Counted from the stretch's first letter, positions 22,636 through 33,638 are shown. The stretch is DNA of 64,000 nt from Saussurea involucrata (GCA_033807775.1 CM066314.1:38296501-38360500), one strand, 5' to 3'. Notes: generated by a model not told the origin, from the letters alone. Numbers and translations are program-made.

Positions 22636-24411
22636 GATGGTATCAGAGCATGAGTTTAAGAGATTTAGATATTCAGTTTGATGCCTAGACTTAAACTAGA
22701 TGGCTTTATGTTGAAATTAAGATGTCCCTCATATGTTTAGAAACTGCGGGTACTAAATATAATTGGTTGAAAAAATGATATGTAAGGTAAATTCAAATTA
22801 CATCTGGCCAATGTATTTGTGAATTTACAAGTACTTGTTTGTAGTCGAATACCATGTTATATTTAGGAATGTGATTACAGTTTGTTTATTCGATTATTTT
22901 TTTATTCGTAAGTTATTCTCTCCGGTCGGTAAAGGTTGTCTTCGTTAAGCGGATGAGACGGATCTTCTGCTCAAAAATATTTAGGAAAGAGTGGATTATA
23001 AGAAGCAATTAATTTAGGGTTGTTATTGATACGATAGTGGGTTGCCGTAATGTTTAGTAATGGTTTTGCCGGTATAGTTATGGGTGTTATGTCTCTTGGG
23101 GTAGTTGAAATATTTAAGATTTGTGTTTCATCTAAGTTCAAGAAAAATTAAGTTGCAACAAGTCTTTATTTGAGCTTGATGGTGATATATTGTTTGGTGT
23201 TAAGACAGTATCGTCTATTGAATATATAAAGGGTGTCATGAGGATATTGCGATATAATTATTGTGGTATGTTTAAGATTATAGTGTTGGATGCCAAGGTA
23301 AGTGTGGAATCGTTGGTTGGTTAGCAAGATTTGCGGTTATGCAAAGTAGTAGTATTGGTTTGTTTTATGAAATGAGTTGTGTTATAAGTTTTAATTGGAG
23401 AGTTCATGATGAGAAGTCAAGATTGAAAAGTGAAATGGATGAAGGTATCAAGAGGCATAGGCAATTATATGCTTATTTTTGATAAATTTATTTTTGTTCC
23501 AATTAGTCATTGATGGGAATGTTAGATTCGGTTGGTAAAAGTGGTTAGTATTGGTTTAAGAATTTTAATTGAATTGTTGAAGTATTCCTGTGTATAAAGG
23601 AATACAAGTGGATAGATTAATTTTGTTGGGAGATTGAAAAGTGCGATATACTATAGATCATTAAATAATGTACTGTTCGTAATGATTTTGTGATGGTAGA
23701 TTGTTGGTGGAGCCATTTGGTTAGGTTTAATCTTCCAATTAATTATGGTTTTGGGTATTTGATCTTGTTTTAAGTCTGATCAAGTAATGACGAATTTAGG
23801 AAATTGTTGAGAGATATAAAATTTTCGTTTGTCTGCGTACTAAATTCGAGGGAGGGTATGAGAAGAAAGTTATGAATGTTTTTTTAGGTAAGATTTAAGA
23901 ATCGATTCTTGGATGCTTGATTTAAAGCTTGCAATTTGTTAGCATGTTTCATTTTGAAAGGTTATGTATTAAGTTTTCGCAATAATGTTGTGCGAGATTT
24001 AATTTATAATGTTGGGTGCTATTGAGAATAGCGTGCTTCTTCATCAAGAAATTTTTGGGGTGAATCTAAGTGTATTAAGATAGTGGATTAAGAGATTGCT
24101 ATTTTTAATCGAGGGAGTTATTTGGTTGCGTGTTTCGTAAGTTTAATCAGAGTTGCGCAGCAAAAGCGTGGTAATCCATTATTATTTGTGATTCTTTTTA
24201 AAAAAATTGTTTAAAGTAGGATCAAAAGATTTATATTGAAGAGTAAATTGTTTAGTTGTGTAAAAGTTATTTGGGGTTCCCTAAAGACATCAATGTATTG
24301 GAAAGTCTTGATTTTGATTTTGATTTTTTTTCTTTTCTTTCCAGTAATCTATTGCTTTCGTTTGTTGTTTAAAATGAATTTCGGGACGAAATTCTGTTAA
24401 GGAGGGAAGAT
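22636..24411. other. internal region of D, no coding capacity
   Basis: The primer site TGGTATCAGAGCA is at 22638-22650. The rest is T/G-rich with stops in all frames and no protein motif I can recognise. It ends in a purine tract AAGGAGGGAAGA at 24399-24410. It is either a heavily decayed pol or a replaced interior as in large non-autonomous derivatives. Confidence 0.6.
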
Positions 24412-25527
24412 TGTAATAACCCCAAAAATTACAATGATATTCAATTAGAAACTTAAGGGTTATTTTGTTAAAGGTATCATTCTTGGAGGACCAATTTAAA
24501 ACTTGTGTACATATATATATATTGCATATAAGGTGGCATACTCACCTTTTTGGTGAGATGCATGGTAGCCACGAGGATTCATCAAATCCTAGAGTTTTTT
24601 AATTTTAATATATTTAAAATTTGATTATGGCATGTCATATTTTTGAAAAAGTTAGAAGAAGCCACGTTAATAAGGGCTATTAATGCCCACCACCTCATAG
24701 TTTATATATGTATATGTATTCTCATACTTTTCTTTGCATGTGTCATCCATAACAACATGCAACATAAGATATCAAACGTGGGGTTTTAATCAACCCGAGA
24801 GAAAGAAGTTAATGATGATTTCAGTTTCTCATTTATGCAAAGTCGGGAACCTCGAAATGAATGTGAGTTTTACTTTAAAACGTTTTCAAACTCGAATATA
24901 TATATACAATATGAGAATGTGGTAGATAGTGTGATTATGAGTTTATTATTGAAATATGATATATTTAGATGTATATTGTATTTATATGAGTATTACACTA
25001 CACGAGTGCACCTTGGCCGGACTAAGGGTCGGCGGAGTATTGGCTGTATGTAAGTGCAACGGAGTTGGCTGTATGTAAGTGCAGCGGAGTAAATTGATTA
25101 GTTGGTTCGCAACCAACTAATATGGCCATGTGAAGGAGGAGTTGTACACAGTGCACGAGTCTTGCTTGGTATTGAAATACTTGTTGTATATTTGTGTTTT
25201 ACAAATGGATTACTAAACTGACAGGGATTATCTCACTAGACCGTTTGGTCTAACCCTCATTTTGTTTTCAAAAATATGCATTTCAGGTGAATTCTATATT
25301 GGGATTGCTAGCCTGAAGAGGGGGTAAATGGTAATTATATAGATGAAGGTTTTCTCAAATCGGTTCGGTTGCATTGCCGGGTTATTTAGTTTTATTCCAT
25401 CGTTAATTTTGACGATTCTGGGAAGATTGTTTTATTCCATTACACTTGGATCGTAATTTTAGTTGGTTTCCTGGATATGTGAATGGTTTCATGTTATTGA
25501 GGTTAATTTGGAAATCGGGTTGTTACA
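24412..25527 (+). repeat. 3' LTR of D (full length)
   Basis: At 1,116 bp this is the complete copy. It includes a tandem 26 bp duplication around 25036-25091 (GGCTGTATGTAAGTGC twice) and the block TTTGGTCTAACCCTC shared with the LTR of F. Confidence 0.88.
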
Positions 25528-25532
25528 CACAC

Positions 25533-28165
25533 TACCTATCCCTGGTGATCAAGACCACAGGGATATTGAAACAGAGGTGCACACCTCGAACCTAAACCAG
25601 CAAGAACCGCCAGAGGCAACTCTTTACGCTTCTGGTCTGCACTTAACCGGGGAATCCATTTTCGGTAATGATGACCAATTGCCCCAGGACATCAATAGGT
25701 CACCAACACACGGTGAAGCCTCTGTGGCTCACATAGATTTGACATAAAATAGCCCTGAGATCTTTCGTATCTCGTATAGGCTCTGCCCAACTCAGGGGCA
25801 GTGGGATGACCTAGTGGCACAAGGGAAGACCTGTCTTGATCACAGGTCCTCTCAACACATCAGATTTCCTTCTCCAGAACCTGAGCTGGAAGAGGAAACT
25901 CTGATCAGAACACCTTTAGATGTATCCCCTGAAAAGGAGCATCAAGGATCGGGTGGAAGTCCTCCAAGAGCCAACATTAAAACAACTCTTGTTGGAGGCA
26001 CCTCTGAACTCGAGGTTGACTTGGATTCATGTGTTGGACCCAAGGTTACCCCCGCTGACACTGTCACTAAAGCAGAGTTCAAAAGCTTCTGTGATAGTAT
26101 TAGCAACTCCTTGAATGAGTATAAACTTATCAATGCCACCAAAGAGGAGTTGATCAGATAAGAGAATGCTACTCTGAAGTCTGAGCTACAAGAGATAACA
26201 AGAAAGTATGCAGAGACTTCATAGAACCTTCTTGATTTAGAAAGAGCCAGAGTAGAGGAAACTACAAAGACGACGACATAGCTCGCGGATCTGAAAAGAG
26301 TAATGGCAGAGAACCACACGGCTGCAATGAACAGAACACTGCCAATACCATCCGTTCTTCTTTCTGACTCGAACATCAGAACCTTGACAGATATGATCAA
26401 CACTTCTGTCAAGGATGCAATTAAAGAAGCCATGACATCTTCTGCTACTCCACTCAACATATCTGGTCCAAGCCCCAATGATCTACCAATGACAGTCGGA
26501 CAGATGGGTGAGTTCAGCAGAAATGTTCTCAGCAAGATGATGTCCATTTCATCAAAGTTCGTCATGAAAGCCCAGGCGACAGAGAGACACGTCCAAGCGT
26601 CTCTTGACTCTCACAAATTCAACTTTGAGAGTCAAGTAGATGAAATCAGAACTGCTGCAACAGAGGTCGAAGATACATTGAAAACAGCCGTCACTACCTT
26701 CACAGATGCCATCCAAACGACTGCTACACTTAAAAGACCTGCAGAAGGACCCCCAGAAGGAGAACCTTCAAGCAATAAGGGTAAGTTTGTTGTTCCAGCC
26801 TCACCCATTGTTACACGTCTTACAGATGAAGCCTCAGATGATGATGAAGATTTTCAAGACGCTGCAGAAGGGCATTCAGAAAATCAGACGGGTGAGTCCA
26901 CAGAACAATAAAAGGGGGAGAAAGAAAAAGAAAAAGAAAAAGAGAAAGAGAAAGAGAAAGAGGCTGAGAAAGAGGCTGAGAAAGAAGCAGAGAAAGAGAA
27001 GGAAAAGGGGAAAGAAAAGGAAACAGAGAAAGAGACACCAGAAACACCAGGGGAGAAGGAGACAGAGGAAACTCCAACAGAGATAATTTCAACAGAGATG
27101 ATGCTGGTAGAATTTGACTACATGTTCAAAGACAGAAATATCAGAACACCAGAGATCATCATTCTTGACACTCCTCCCCAATCCCCTCCAAGGACTGAAC
27201 TAGAGAGAACAGACCCAATCTCTGCTGATGAACAAATAAACCAAGAACAACCCCAAGTCCAAACCCAAACTGCACAAGAGCCCGGACGCCATGTTGATAT
27301 TCTTATGGCTGAAACCCATGATGATCAGAACCCAACTCTACAACCACCAGAACAAAACCAAGAAACCTCATCCCGACACACCGAGAAACCTGCACTAGAA
27401 GAAATCTTTGCCTATCTCTATGCTGACAGAGATATAATTGCCATCAATGTTGTACCCATCAACCCATATTTCAATCCTGTCAGAGCTGCTAAACTTTCAG
27501 ATGAAAGGCAAAGGTTCATCTCAACCAAATCTCATCTGAACAGAGCCATTAACTCATCCTTCAAATTTAGCAGAATCCACAAGATAGAAGCAAAGAAGTT
27601 TTCCTATGACAAAGTTCTGTACCATGTTTACACAGTGGAGACAGAAAACAAGAAGTTCGAAACTTTCAATGATAACGACCTTGTTCTTCTGAATCCTTAT
27701 GACTTAATAACTCTTCATGCCTACTGTGTAAACTTCATCGACAGATACAGAGGTACATGAACTGCAATGGTAGAGATTCAGTATGCTATGCAAGAGCACG
27801 TCAACCTCAGAACGCATATCGACTTTCAGCTAGGCATAGAGTTCGAAATACAGAAACTGGCGATTGCACCTCCAAATGAAAAGCTTGAGGGTTATGGCCA
27901 TTACAGATTTGGAACCGTGGTTGGAAATCCTCCTATCTTCATCTGCCGACAGAAGGTCACCAAGAAGGCCATCAAATCTGCTGAGACCCACAAGTACTCA
28001 AGTGAGTCGCTGGTATATCTCAAGAACGTGATTCAGAATCTCCCAAGAGAAAAATGTCCAGAAGAGCAGCTGAGGCTCTACATCAACCAGATAAATCTTA
28101 TGCTGGATTTCCGAGAACTGATCAGAAGATTCGACAGAATCCTAAGAGGAAATTATTATGCTTAA
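25533..28165 (+). pseudogene. third ORF of element C, second part
   Basis: The same frame resumes after D and runs to TAA 28165. In-frame stops fall at 25745, 26159, 26222, 26279, 26909 and 27758. The content in order is: an acidic/Pro-rich linker; a predicted coiled coil (ATLKSELQEITRKYAE near 26170); an alanine/threonine-rich helix; a Lys/Glu tract (EKEKEK, then EAEKEAEKE) at 26914-27040; a Pro/Gln-rich linker; and a globular C-terminal domain (about 250 residues, with YADRDIIAINVVPINPYFNP and GHYRFGTVVGNPPIF). With the first part the intact protein would be about 1,300 residues. I do not know its function; Gag-like, RNA-binding or movement roles are all possible. Confidence 0.65.
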
Positions 28166-28289
28166 GTGTACTTATTCTTTGTACTGCATTGTAACACTTT
28201 AAAAGAATAGTGCAAAGTTTCACAAAGGATAACTTTCTCTGTCTTTTGTTTAAATATCTCTATAATTTGTATTTTTGTATTTTAAATAC

Positions 28290-28301
28290 TTAGGGGGAGA
28301 T
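28290..28301 (+). other. polypurine tract of C
   Basis: TTAGGGGGAGAT lies immediately before the 3' LTR of C. Confidence 0.8.
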
Positions 28302-29041
28302 TGTTAGCCCCAAGTATACAAGATGTAAAAGTATTGAAAATATTACAAGTCAAAAGACCACCAGAGATTCGATAGAAGACTTAGAAGAAAATCGACAAGA
28401 AGACCACCAGAGATCGACAGAGCGTCGATCTCTGGCGGAACCATCAGAGCTCGACAGAGCTCTGGCAGAAGACTTTTTCTATTCAACAGAAGAACTGATC
28501 ACACCAGAAGACCATCAGAGCTCTGGCATAAGAGCTCTGGTGAATGAAGACCTCTGTGAAGCTTAAGTCTCGTAGAAATCTCTAAGTGTTAGACACGTGT
28601 CCATACTTTCCACGTAAGCCCTAAAAGGACGGAGACACACTTTCCACGTGTCACCTCAGGGTTAGATAGTACACTGTCTAGTGCTTTATCAAGCTATAAA
28701 TAGAACGTTAGTGGTGCACACAATTGTAAGCTTTTGGAAGATTTGTTTTCCACAATTGTGAGAGCACGCACTGCTACATTCTATAGCACTACCACTGTAC
28801 GATTTGTTTCCTGAGAGATTTCTGAATACACACACTTGAACGTGTTCTTGGTGTTATTCATTGTTATCAATATACGAGCAACTTATTTACTTGATATTGT
28901 TATCATTTACTGTTCACTGTTTGATACTCTCATTGTTACATAATCGTTTACACAATCACTCACATTTAATGGCTTTATATAATGCTTCCGCTATCTGTTT
29001 TATGCTATTATTGTGAGACAACTTGAATCTGGGAACCAACA
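28302..29041 (+). repeat. 3' LTR of element C
   Basis: This LTR is 740 bp, TG...CA, followed by target duplication AATCC. It carries the same G-boxes and TATA box as the 5' LTR. An extra 8 bp near 28420 forms AGATCGAC...GTCGATCT, a short palindrome. Confidence 0.95.
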
Positions 29042-29046
29042 AATCC

Positions 29047-29599
29047 TGTCAACCAGGTTTGTCTATCTGAAAAGCCCCAGATATCCCAGTTTTTCCTAGG
29101 CTTTCTAGCAATGGATTTACGACACATACAAAAACTGAAGAGTCGTACCTTATATAGACGCTCTAAAAAACCTCGAAAATCCTAACTGATTCGGAGATTC
29201 TTGCAGGTTTGGAAAGAATTGGACGAAGAACAGCAAGAAATCGGGAAAGAATCTCACTCTTAAAACTCTCTGCAAACGTAAAATGGAAAGGATCCATCGT
29301 GGGTCTCTATTTATGTAATCGATCGTGTCAGGTCAAAACCCTCGATGATCGACACGTGCCCGGGTACTTTCGTATGACCACACAGATCGTTGACACTTGG
29401 CATTTACAGCTGTTAAGCACGATCGTGCATCAGCATGACGTCACGATCTTATCCCCTTTTCGACTTCCCCTTTAGTTAGAACTGGACCAATCCAGTTCCA
29501 AGGCAACCGAAGTAACTTTCGACATGTGTCACGACCCTAGGCGTCCGACTATCAGAATTTAAAATTTGAATTTGCCACTTCATTTTTAAACTTTGGGGG
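29047..29599. other. 3' region of A with antisense promoter, displaced by C
   Basis: This resumes element A after C and aligns with 7030-7618 of B. It holds the minus-strand TATA box (29148-29160), a CACGTG word near 29358 and the purine tract TTTGGGGGC before the LTR. No sense gene is present. Confidence 0.75.
29148..29160 (-). promoter_or_regulatory. antisense TATA box of element A
   Basis: On the minus strand GTCTATATAAGG lies about 110 bp before the antisense start codon if C is removed. Its counterpart in B is at 7166-7179. It is now 15 kb from the gene because of C. Confidence 0.6.
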
Positions 29600-30425
29600 C
29601 AAAATTTCACCAGTCTCGACCACGACCAAAATAGGGAGAACATTTATTACACTTTTCTATGATAAGGTAAAATCATATTACTTTATCCCCTGATCAAAAT
29701 TGAAATCGTAAGTTATCCACCTCACGACACTCGACCATGGTGTCGTCTAGCTCACACGACCATCGTGTAGAACCTCGCGACCTCGACCGACTAATATGCG
29801 ATATTTCTGTTATATTTTCGCTGTTTAAATGCAGGAATCAATGTCATTAATGATCAATGGACATAACCGACAAGAACAATTACGAGCATTTAACACAGTA
29901 GCCGTTACGACCGTTAGCAGCAGTTTTTATGGAGTCACTCATGGCGCTCGAAGACTATAAATACAGAGGTTTCATCACCATTTGGGGACATCTCTCTGAT
30001 ATCTGAAAACATCTTAACTCTGAAGAATATTCTAAGCAAATAACTCTCTCTCGAAAGAACGCTCTCGACGCACGACTTACACACACGACACTTAGTTTTT
30101 ACACACGACACACCGGTTTTTACATTCGATACACTTGTTTTACTTTACAATTAAAGTCTTTCTTTCATTTGTATTGTAATCATTGTACTCTCGACACCTG
30201 AAACACAAGGATACCGCCTCTGTTTGGCGACCATAGTGCATCGACGACCCTGAAAGTCGTCCGCGGGTTTTTTCCTCGTTGAGGTTTTTCCCGCGTCACC
30301 AAAGTCTTTGTCTCATTTACATTTTCTGTCTTTGTCGCACGGTTTGTCGAAAGATTCCTATCTTTAGTTGTTAAGTTTCACAATCAACCTTAAGTTATCC
30401 TTCTGGACGATTTTTGGCATTAACA
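29600..30425 (+). repeat. 3' LTR of element A (left end eroded)
   Basis: It matches the 5' LTR from the CCAGTCTCGACC block onward and ends TTGGCATTAACA before CCATG. The expected TG start and about ten following bases are missing: the purine tract GGGGGC runs straight into AAAATTTCACC. This fits a small deletion between the similar strings GGGGGCAAA and TTGGGCAAA. Confidence 0.88.
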
Positions 30426-31133
30426 CCATGTAGGATAAAACGAGAGCTACGCAGGATTCCGGTATATCACCGAGGTTAACCTTTGCGTCGGTTTACTCCG
30501 TCTCAACTTCTTTTAGAACAGCTTGATATGAATGATGATGCACAAATACCCGCATCTGCTACATGTTTTTGTGAAATTTGGCTTCAGGAATTGCAGATCC
30601 AAAGAGCAAACTACATGAATTCCATGATTCTGAATTGGAATTGCGAATTCGATTGGCCTACGAATATAACTTTTCCGAAGATGATGGAGTTATGCCCTAG
30701 GGCTCAAAAGTTGCAGGAATCGAGAGTTATGCGTGGATTGCACCAACGCGGAAAGGCAGGGTGAGGAACTGCCGTTCCAATTGTATTTGAAGGTTTTTCC
30801 GGTCACCGACAGGACCGATTTCTCGACCACGGTGATAGCTGTTTCCCGTATTAATTATATTTTAGCAGATCGAGAGTGCTTCTGGTAGTTGGTTCATAAC
30901 ATATCTTGGATGTTCGTTCTAGAACTCTTATACGTATTTTAATTTGTTTTCTTTTTAATTTTTTGCCTCAACCTTTCAAGAGACAAATGAACTTTTGAAT
31001 TTCATGGTTCTATTATTTCTTTAGAAGTTAGAACTTACTGTGTCTCTTCATCAAGATGAATTTCATGAGGCTTGTGTTCAACCCAAAACCTTGATTTTCA
31101 TGTGGCGGAAGATCAATAGGTTATGTGTTAATT
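30426..31133. other. flanking DNA right of A
   Basis: It begins with the duplicated CCATG. A frame from 30432 to 30764 continues the frame left of A, with a TAA at 30477. Its last 93 codons are open and unusual in composition (CFCEIWLQEL, NWNCEFDWP). I do not recognise them. The remainder to 31133 is AT-rich without a gene. Confidence 0.5.
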
Positions 31134-31405
31134 GTGTGTTTCATCTAGTGAATTATGTGTTTCATATGCTGAATTTATGTGTTTCATATGTTGAATTTGG
31201 GTGTTTCATATGGTGAATTTGGGTGTTTCATATGATGAATCAGATGTGTTTCATCTGATGAATTGTGTGTTTCATATAGTGAAGTAGTGTATTTCATCTG
31301 GTGAATTGTGTTTCATATAGTGAAATAGTGTGTTTCATCCGATGAATCCATATGTTTTCATCTGGTGAATATAAATGTGTGTTTCGTCTAGTAAATTGTG
31401 TTACC
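31134..31405 (+). repeat. minisatellite, 22-27 bp unit
   Basis: About twelve imperfect copies of GTGTTTCATATGGTGAATTT with variable short spacers follow one another. Unit length and sequence vary, so it is an old array. No conserved spacer-repeat alternation is present, which excludes a CRISPR reading. Confidence 0.85.
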
Positions 31406-31545
31406 AAAATGACAATTATGCCATTTTTATGTGGTGAAACAATTTTCAATTAAAACCATAGGATCAAAACCAAATTACGGCTAAGATCGGTTTTCACGGT
31501 TTCAATTTTTTATGGTTCTCAATTGATTATCGTCCTATATATATA

Positions 31546-32291
31546 GGGGTTGGTTCTTTTGTTAACCCAATAATTGGTGTTAACTATGTAAATCAGGATC
31601 AATCTTAGCCCTTAATCCTTGAAATCTATGGATTAAATCATGACATATTTGTAATAAATGAACAACTGAACAAAAATAAACATTGGTGAATACTATTGAA
31701 GAAGGGTATTTATGGAAAAGATCATGACATATGAACACATATGAACAATCTTATTGAATATCTATGAACATCATATAGTTATGAACACAACCTTATTAAC
31801 GCCGATCTTATGGTTATGAACATATTCTTATGAACACTTATGAGCACATTCTTAAGGTTATAAGCACATTCTCATGAACACCTTTGAACATCATTTATTA
31901 ATGCAATTCAGATTAATATGGTGGACTAGTTGAGTGTGTTTTAGGAACATGCATTTCACATATAAACCAGCAATATATTCACTTTGATTAACCGTTCAGG
32001 TTAAATTAACATAATTATTGTAGATTTATGAAATTTGGTGATATGATTATGATCTCTAAAACATTGAAGTAATAATTTGTAATATCTCAAGAAATACCAT
32101 AAAAGTAACTTACAGATAAAAATTGCAACATCTCATTAAATACCATAAAAAAACTTGCACATAAAAATTACTTATTTGTCTTTCATCATTAAATCAAACA
32201 TTTGAAGTAACATCTACTAAAGAATGAATCTTATCGGTCCAATAAGTTTACAAAGTTAACACCATATTCTTGGTTAACAAAAGATCTCAAC
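31546..32291. mobile_element. TA-flanked MITE-like unit M1
   Basis: It lies between TATATATA at 31536-31545 and 32292-32300. The ends are inverted: the left has CTTTTGTTAACCC then GGTGTTAACT, and the right is the complement of CTTTTGTTAACCA then GGTGTTAACT. The interior is AT-rich with repeated TATGAACA words and no gene. Confidence 0.65.
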
Positions 32292-32300
32292 TATATATAT

Positions 32301-32986
32301 GGAGAGGTTCATTTGAGAAGTGCTTAATATATGAGAAGTAGAGAAGTGATCTTAGTCATTCATTCAGTCAAGATCGGCGGCTTTGACCGAGAAGCAGCGG
32401 ATAATTCATCGCGTGGTATGTGCATGGTCTGCACAAGATAGAAGGATAGTTTCGTAAAAATATGCGAGACGAGTTCATATATGAATCTGTGTGATTCACA
32501 TATGAACTATACGTTCATATATGAACTTTTGTAATTCACATATGAACTCTTTTTAACAAATTCATATATGAACCTTTGTGATTCATATATGAATCAGTTA
32601 ATTAGTTCATATGATAATTAATTAAAAAAGAGTTCATATATGAATCACAAAGGTTCATATATGAATCAGTTAATTGGTTCAACTGATTCATATATAAACC
32701 TACAGTTAATTAGTTGATATATGAAACACAAAGGTTCATATATGAATTAGTTAAAAAAAGTTCATATGTGAATTACATGGGTTCACATATGAATAGATAG
32801 TTTATATGTGAATCACACAGGTTCATATATGAACTCGTCCCGTGTTTTTGTAAAAGTTACGAAACTGCCTTCTATTTTTGGAACAGCCGCAACTTTGACC
32901 AATTAAAGCCGATTTTGACCGAATAAATGGCCAAGATTACTTCTCTAATTCTCATATATTTAGCACTTCTCAAATGAACCTAAGGC
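32301..32986. mobile_element. TA-flanked MITE-like unit M2
   Basis: Inverted ends of about 100 bp: the left has GGTTCATTTGAGAAGTGCTT and the right is the complement of GGTTCATTTGAGAAGTGCTA. The centre is a cluster of TTCATATATGAA palindromes. M3, M5 and M6 share the family. It is flanked by TA tracts on both sides. Confidence 0.8.
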
Positions 32987-33000
32987 TATATATATATATA

Positions 33001-33638
33001 GGGAGAGGTTCAATTGAGAAATGCTAAGTGTGTGAGAAATAGAGAAGTAATCTTAGCCATTCATTCAGTCAATATTTGCGGCTTTGACCGAGAAGCAGCG
33101 GATAATTCCTCGCATGGTCTGCACGTGGTCTGCACAAGATAGAGGGATAGTTTTGTAAAATACGCGGGACGAGTTCATATATGAACCTGTGATTCACATA
33201 TGAACTATACGTTCATATGTGAACCCATGTAGTTCAGATATGAACTCTTTTTAACTAATTCATATATGAACCTTTGTGATTCATATATTAATCAGTAAAT
33301 TAGTTCATATGTGAATCAGTTAATTAGTTCAACTGATTCATATATTAACCTACAGTTAATTAGTTCATATATGAAACACAAAGGTTCATATATGAATTAG
33401 TTAAAAAGAGTTCATATGTGAATTACTTGGGTTCACATATGAACAGATAGTTCATATGTGAATCACACGGGTTTATATATGAACTCGTCCCGTGTAGTTG
33501 TAAATGTTACGAAACTGCCCTTCTATTTTTGGAACAACCGCAACTTTTGACCAATTAAAACCGATCTTGACCGAATAAATGGCTAAGATTACTTCTCAAT
33601 TTCTCACACATTTACCATTTCTCAAATGAACCTATGGC
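33001..33638. mobile_element. TA-flanked MITE-like unit M3
   Basis: A close relative of M2 in the same orientation, starting directly after the (TA)n that ends M2. It has the same inverted ends and palindrome cluster and differs by many point changes. TA tracts bound it at 32987-33000 and 33639-33662. Confidence 0.8.

Larger units (their letters stand above)
21846..25527 (+). mobile_element. Element D: non-autonomous chromovirus-like LTR retrotransposon in C
   Basis: LTRs lie at 21846-22635 and 24412-25527, flanked by CACAC at 21841-21845 and 25528-25532. The primer site is of initiator-Met type and the 3' leader reads TTTCGGGACGAAATTC then GTTAAGGAGGG, the signature that precedes the 3' LTR of Tekay/Del chromoviruses. 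The internal 1.8 kb shows no coding frame. It interrupts the third ORF of C; removing D and one duplication keeps that frame open. Confidence 0.88.
13611..29041 (+). mobile_element. Element C: Ty1/copia SIRE-lineage retrotransposon with large third ORF
   Basis: LTRs lie at 13611-14342 and 28302-29041, with AATCC duplicated at 13606-13610 and 29042-29046. Excluding nested D it is about 11.7 kb. It holds an initiator-Met type primer site, gag-pol (14633-19536), a 1 kb spacer, a very long extra ORF (20529-28165) and a polypurine tract. SIRE assignment rests on integrase and RT motifs (TACFTQNRVVIVKR, MSMMGELSFFLGLQVKQ) and on an extra ORF after pol. It inserted between the promoter and start codon of the antisense gene of A. 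Confidence 0.9.
188..30425 (+). mobile_element. Element A: Ty3/gypsy Tat-lineage retrotransposon, pol-deleted, with nested insertions
   Basis: A has related LTRs at 188-1022 and about 29600-30425, flanked by the 5 bp duplication CCATG. Without B and C it is about 7.7 kb. In order it holds a primer binding site, gag (1124-1400 and 8452-9804), protease (9898-10410), a stub of RT joined directly to the end of integrase (10411-10874), an antisense gene (11456-13601, minus) and a polypurine tract. The Tat assignment rests on the protease and gag zinc-finger motifs, on close similarity to B, which has the dual RNase H, and on the antisense gene downstream of pol, an arrangement known in Tat elements such as Grande and Retand. 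It cannot encode RT or integrase now, so if it moved in this form it was mobilised in trans. Confidence 0.9.

Noticed and set aside
22180..25053. Similar short frames at 22180 and 24734
   Set aside because: They are the matching positions of the two LTRs of D.
26820..27092. Minus-strand frame rich in Leu/Ser/Phe
   Set aside because: It is the shadow of the Lys/Glu-coding purine tract in the third ORF of C.
20529..28165. Envelope glycoprotein in element C
   Set aside because: No signal peptide, transmembrane helix, glycosylation-rich ectodomain or cleavage site is visible; the coiled coil alone is not enough.
30432..30525. Intron of 42 nt between 30476 and 30525 that would bypass the TAA
   Set aside because: GT and TTTTAG ends are present, but 42 nt is shorter than plant introns normally are.
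31134..31405. CRISPR-like regular repeat
   Set aside because: Units are imperfect and contiguous without unique spacers, and the genome is a plant.
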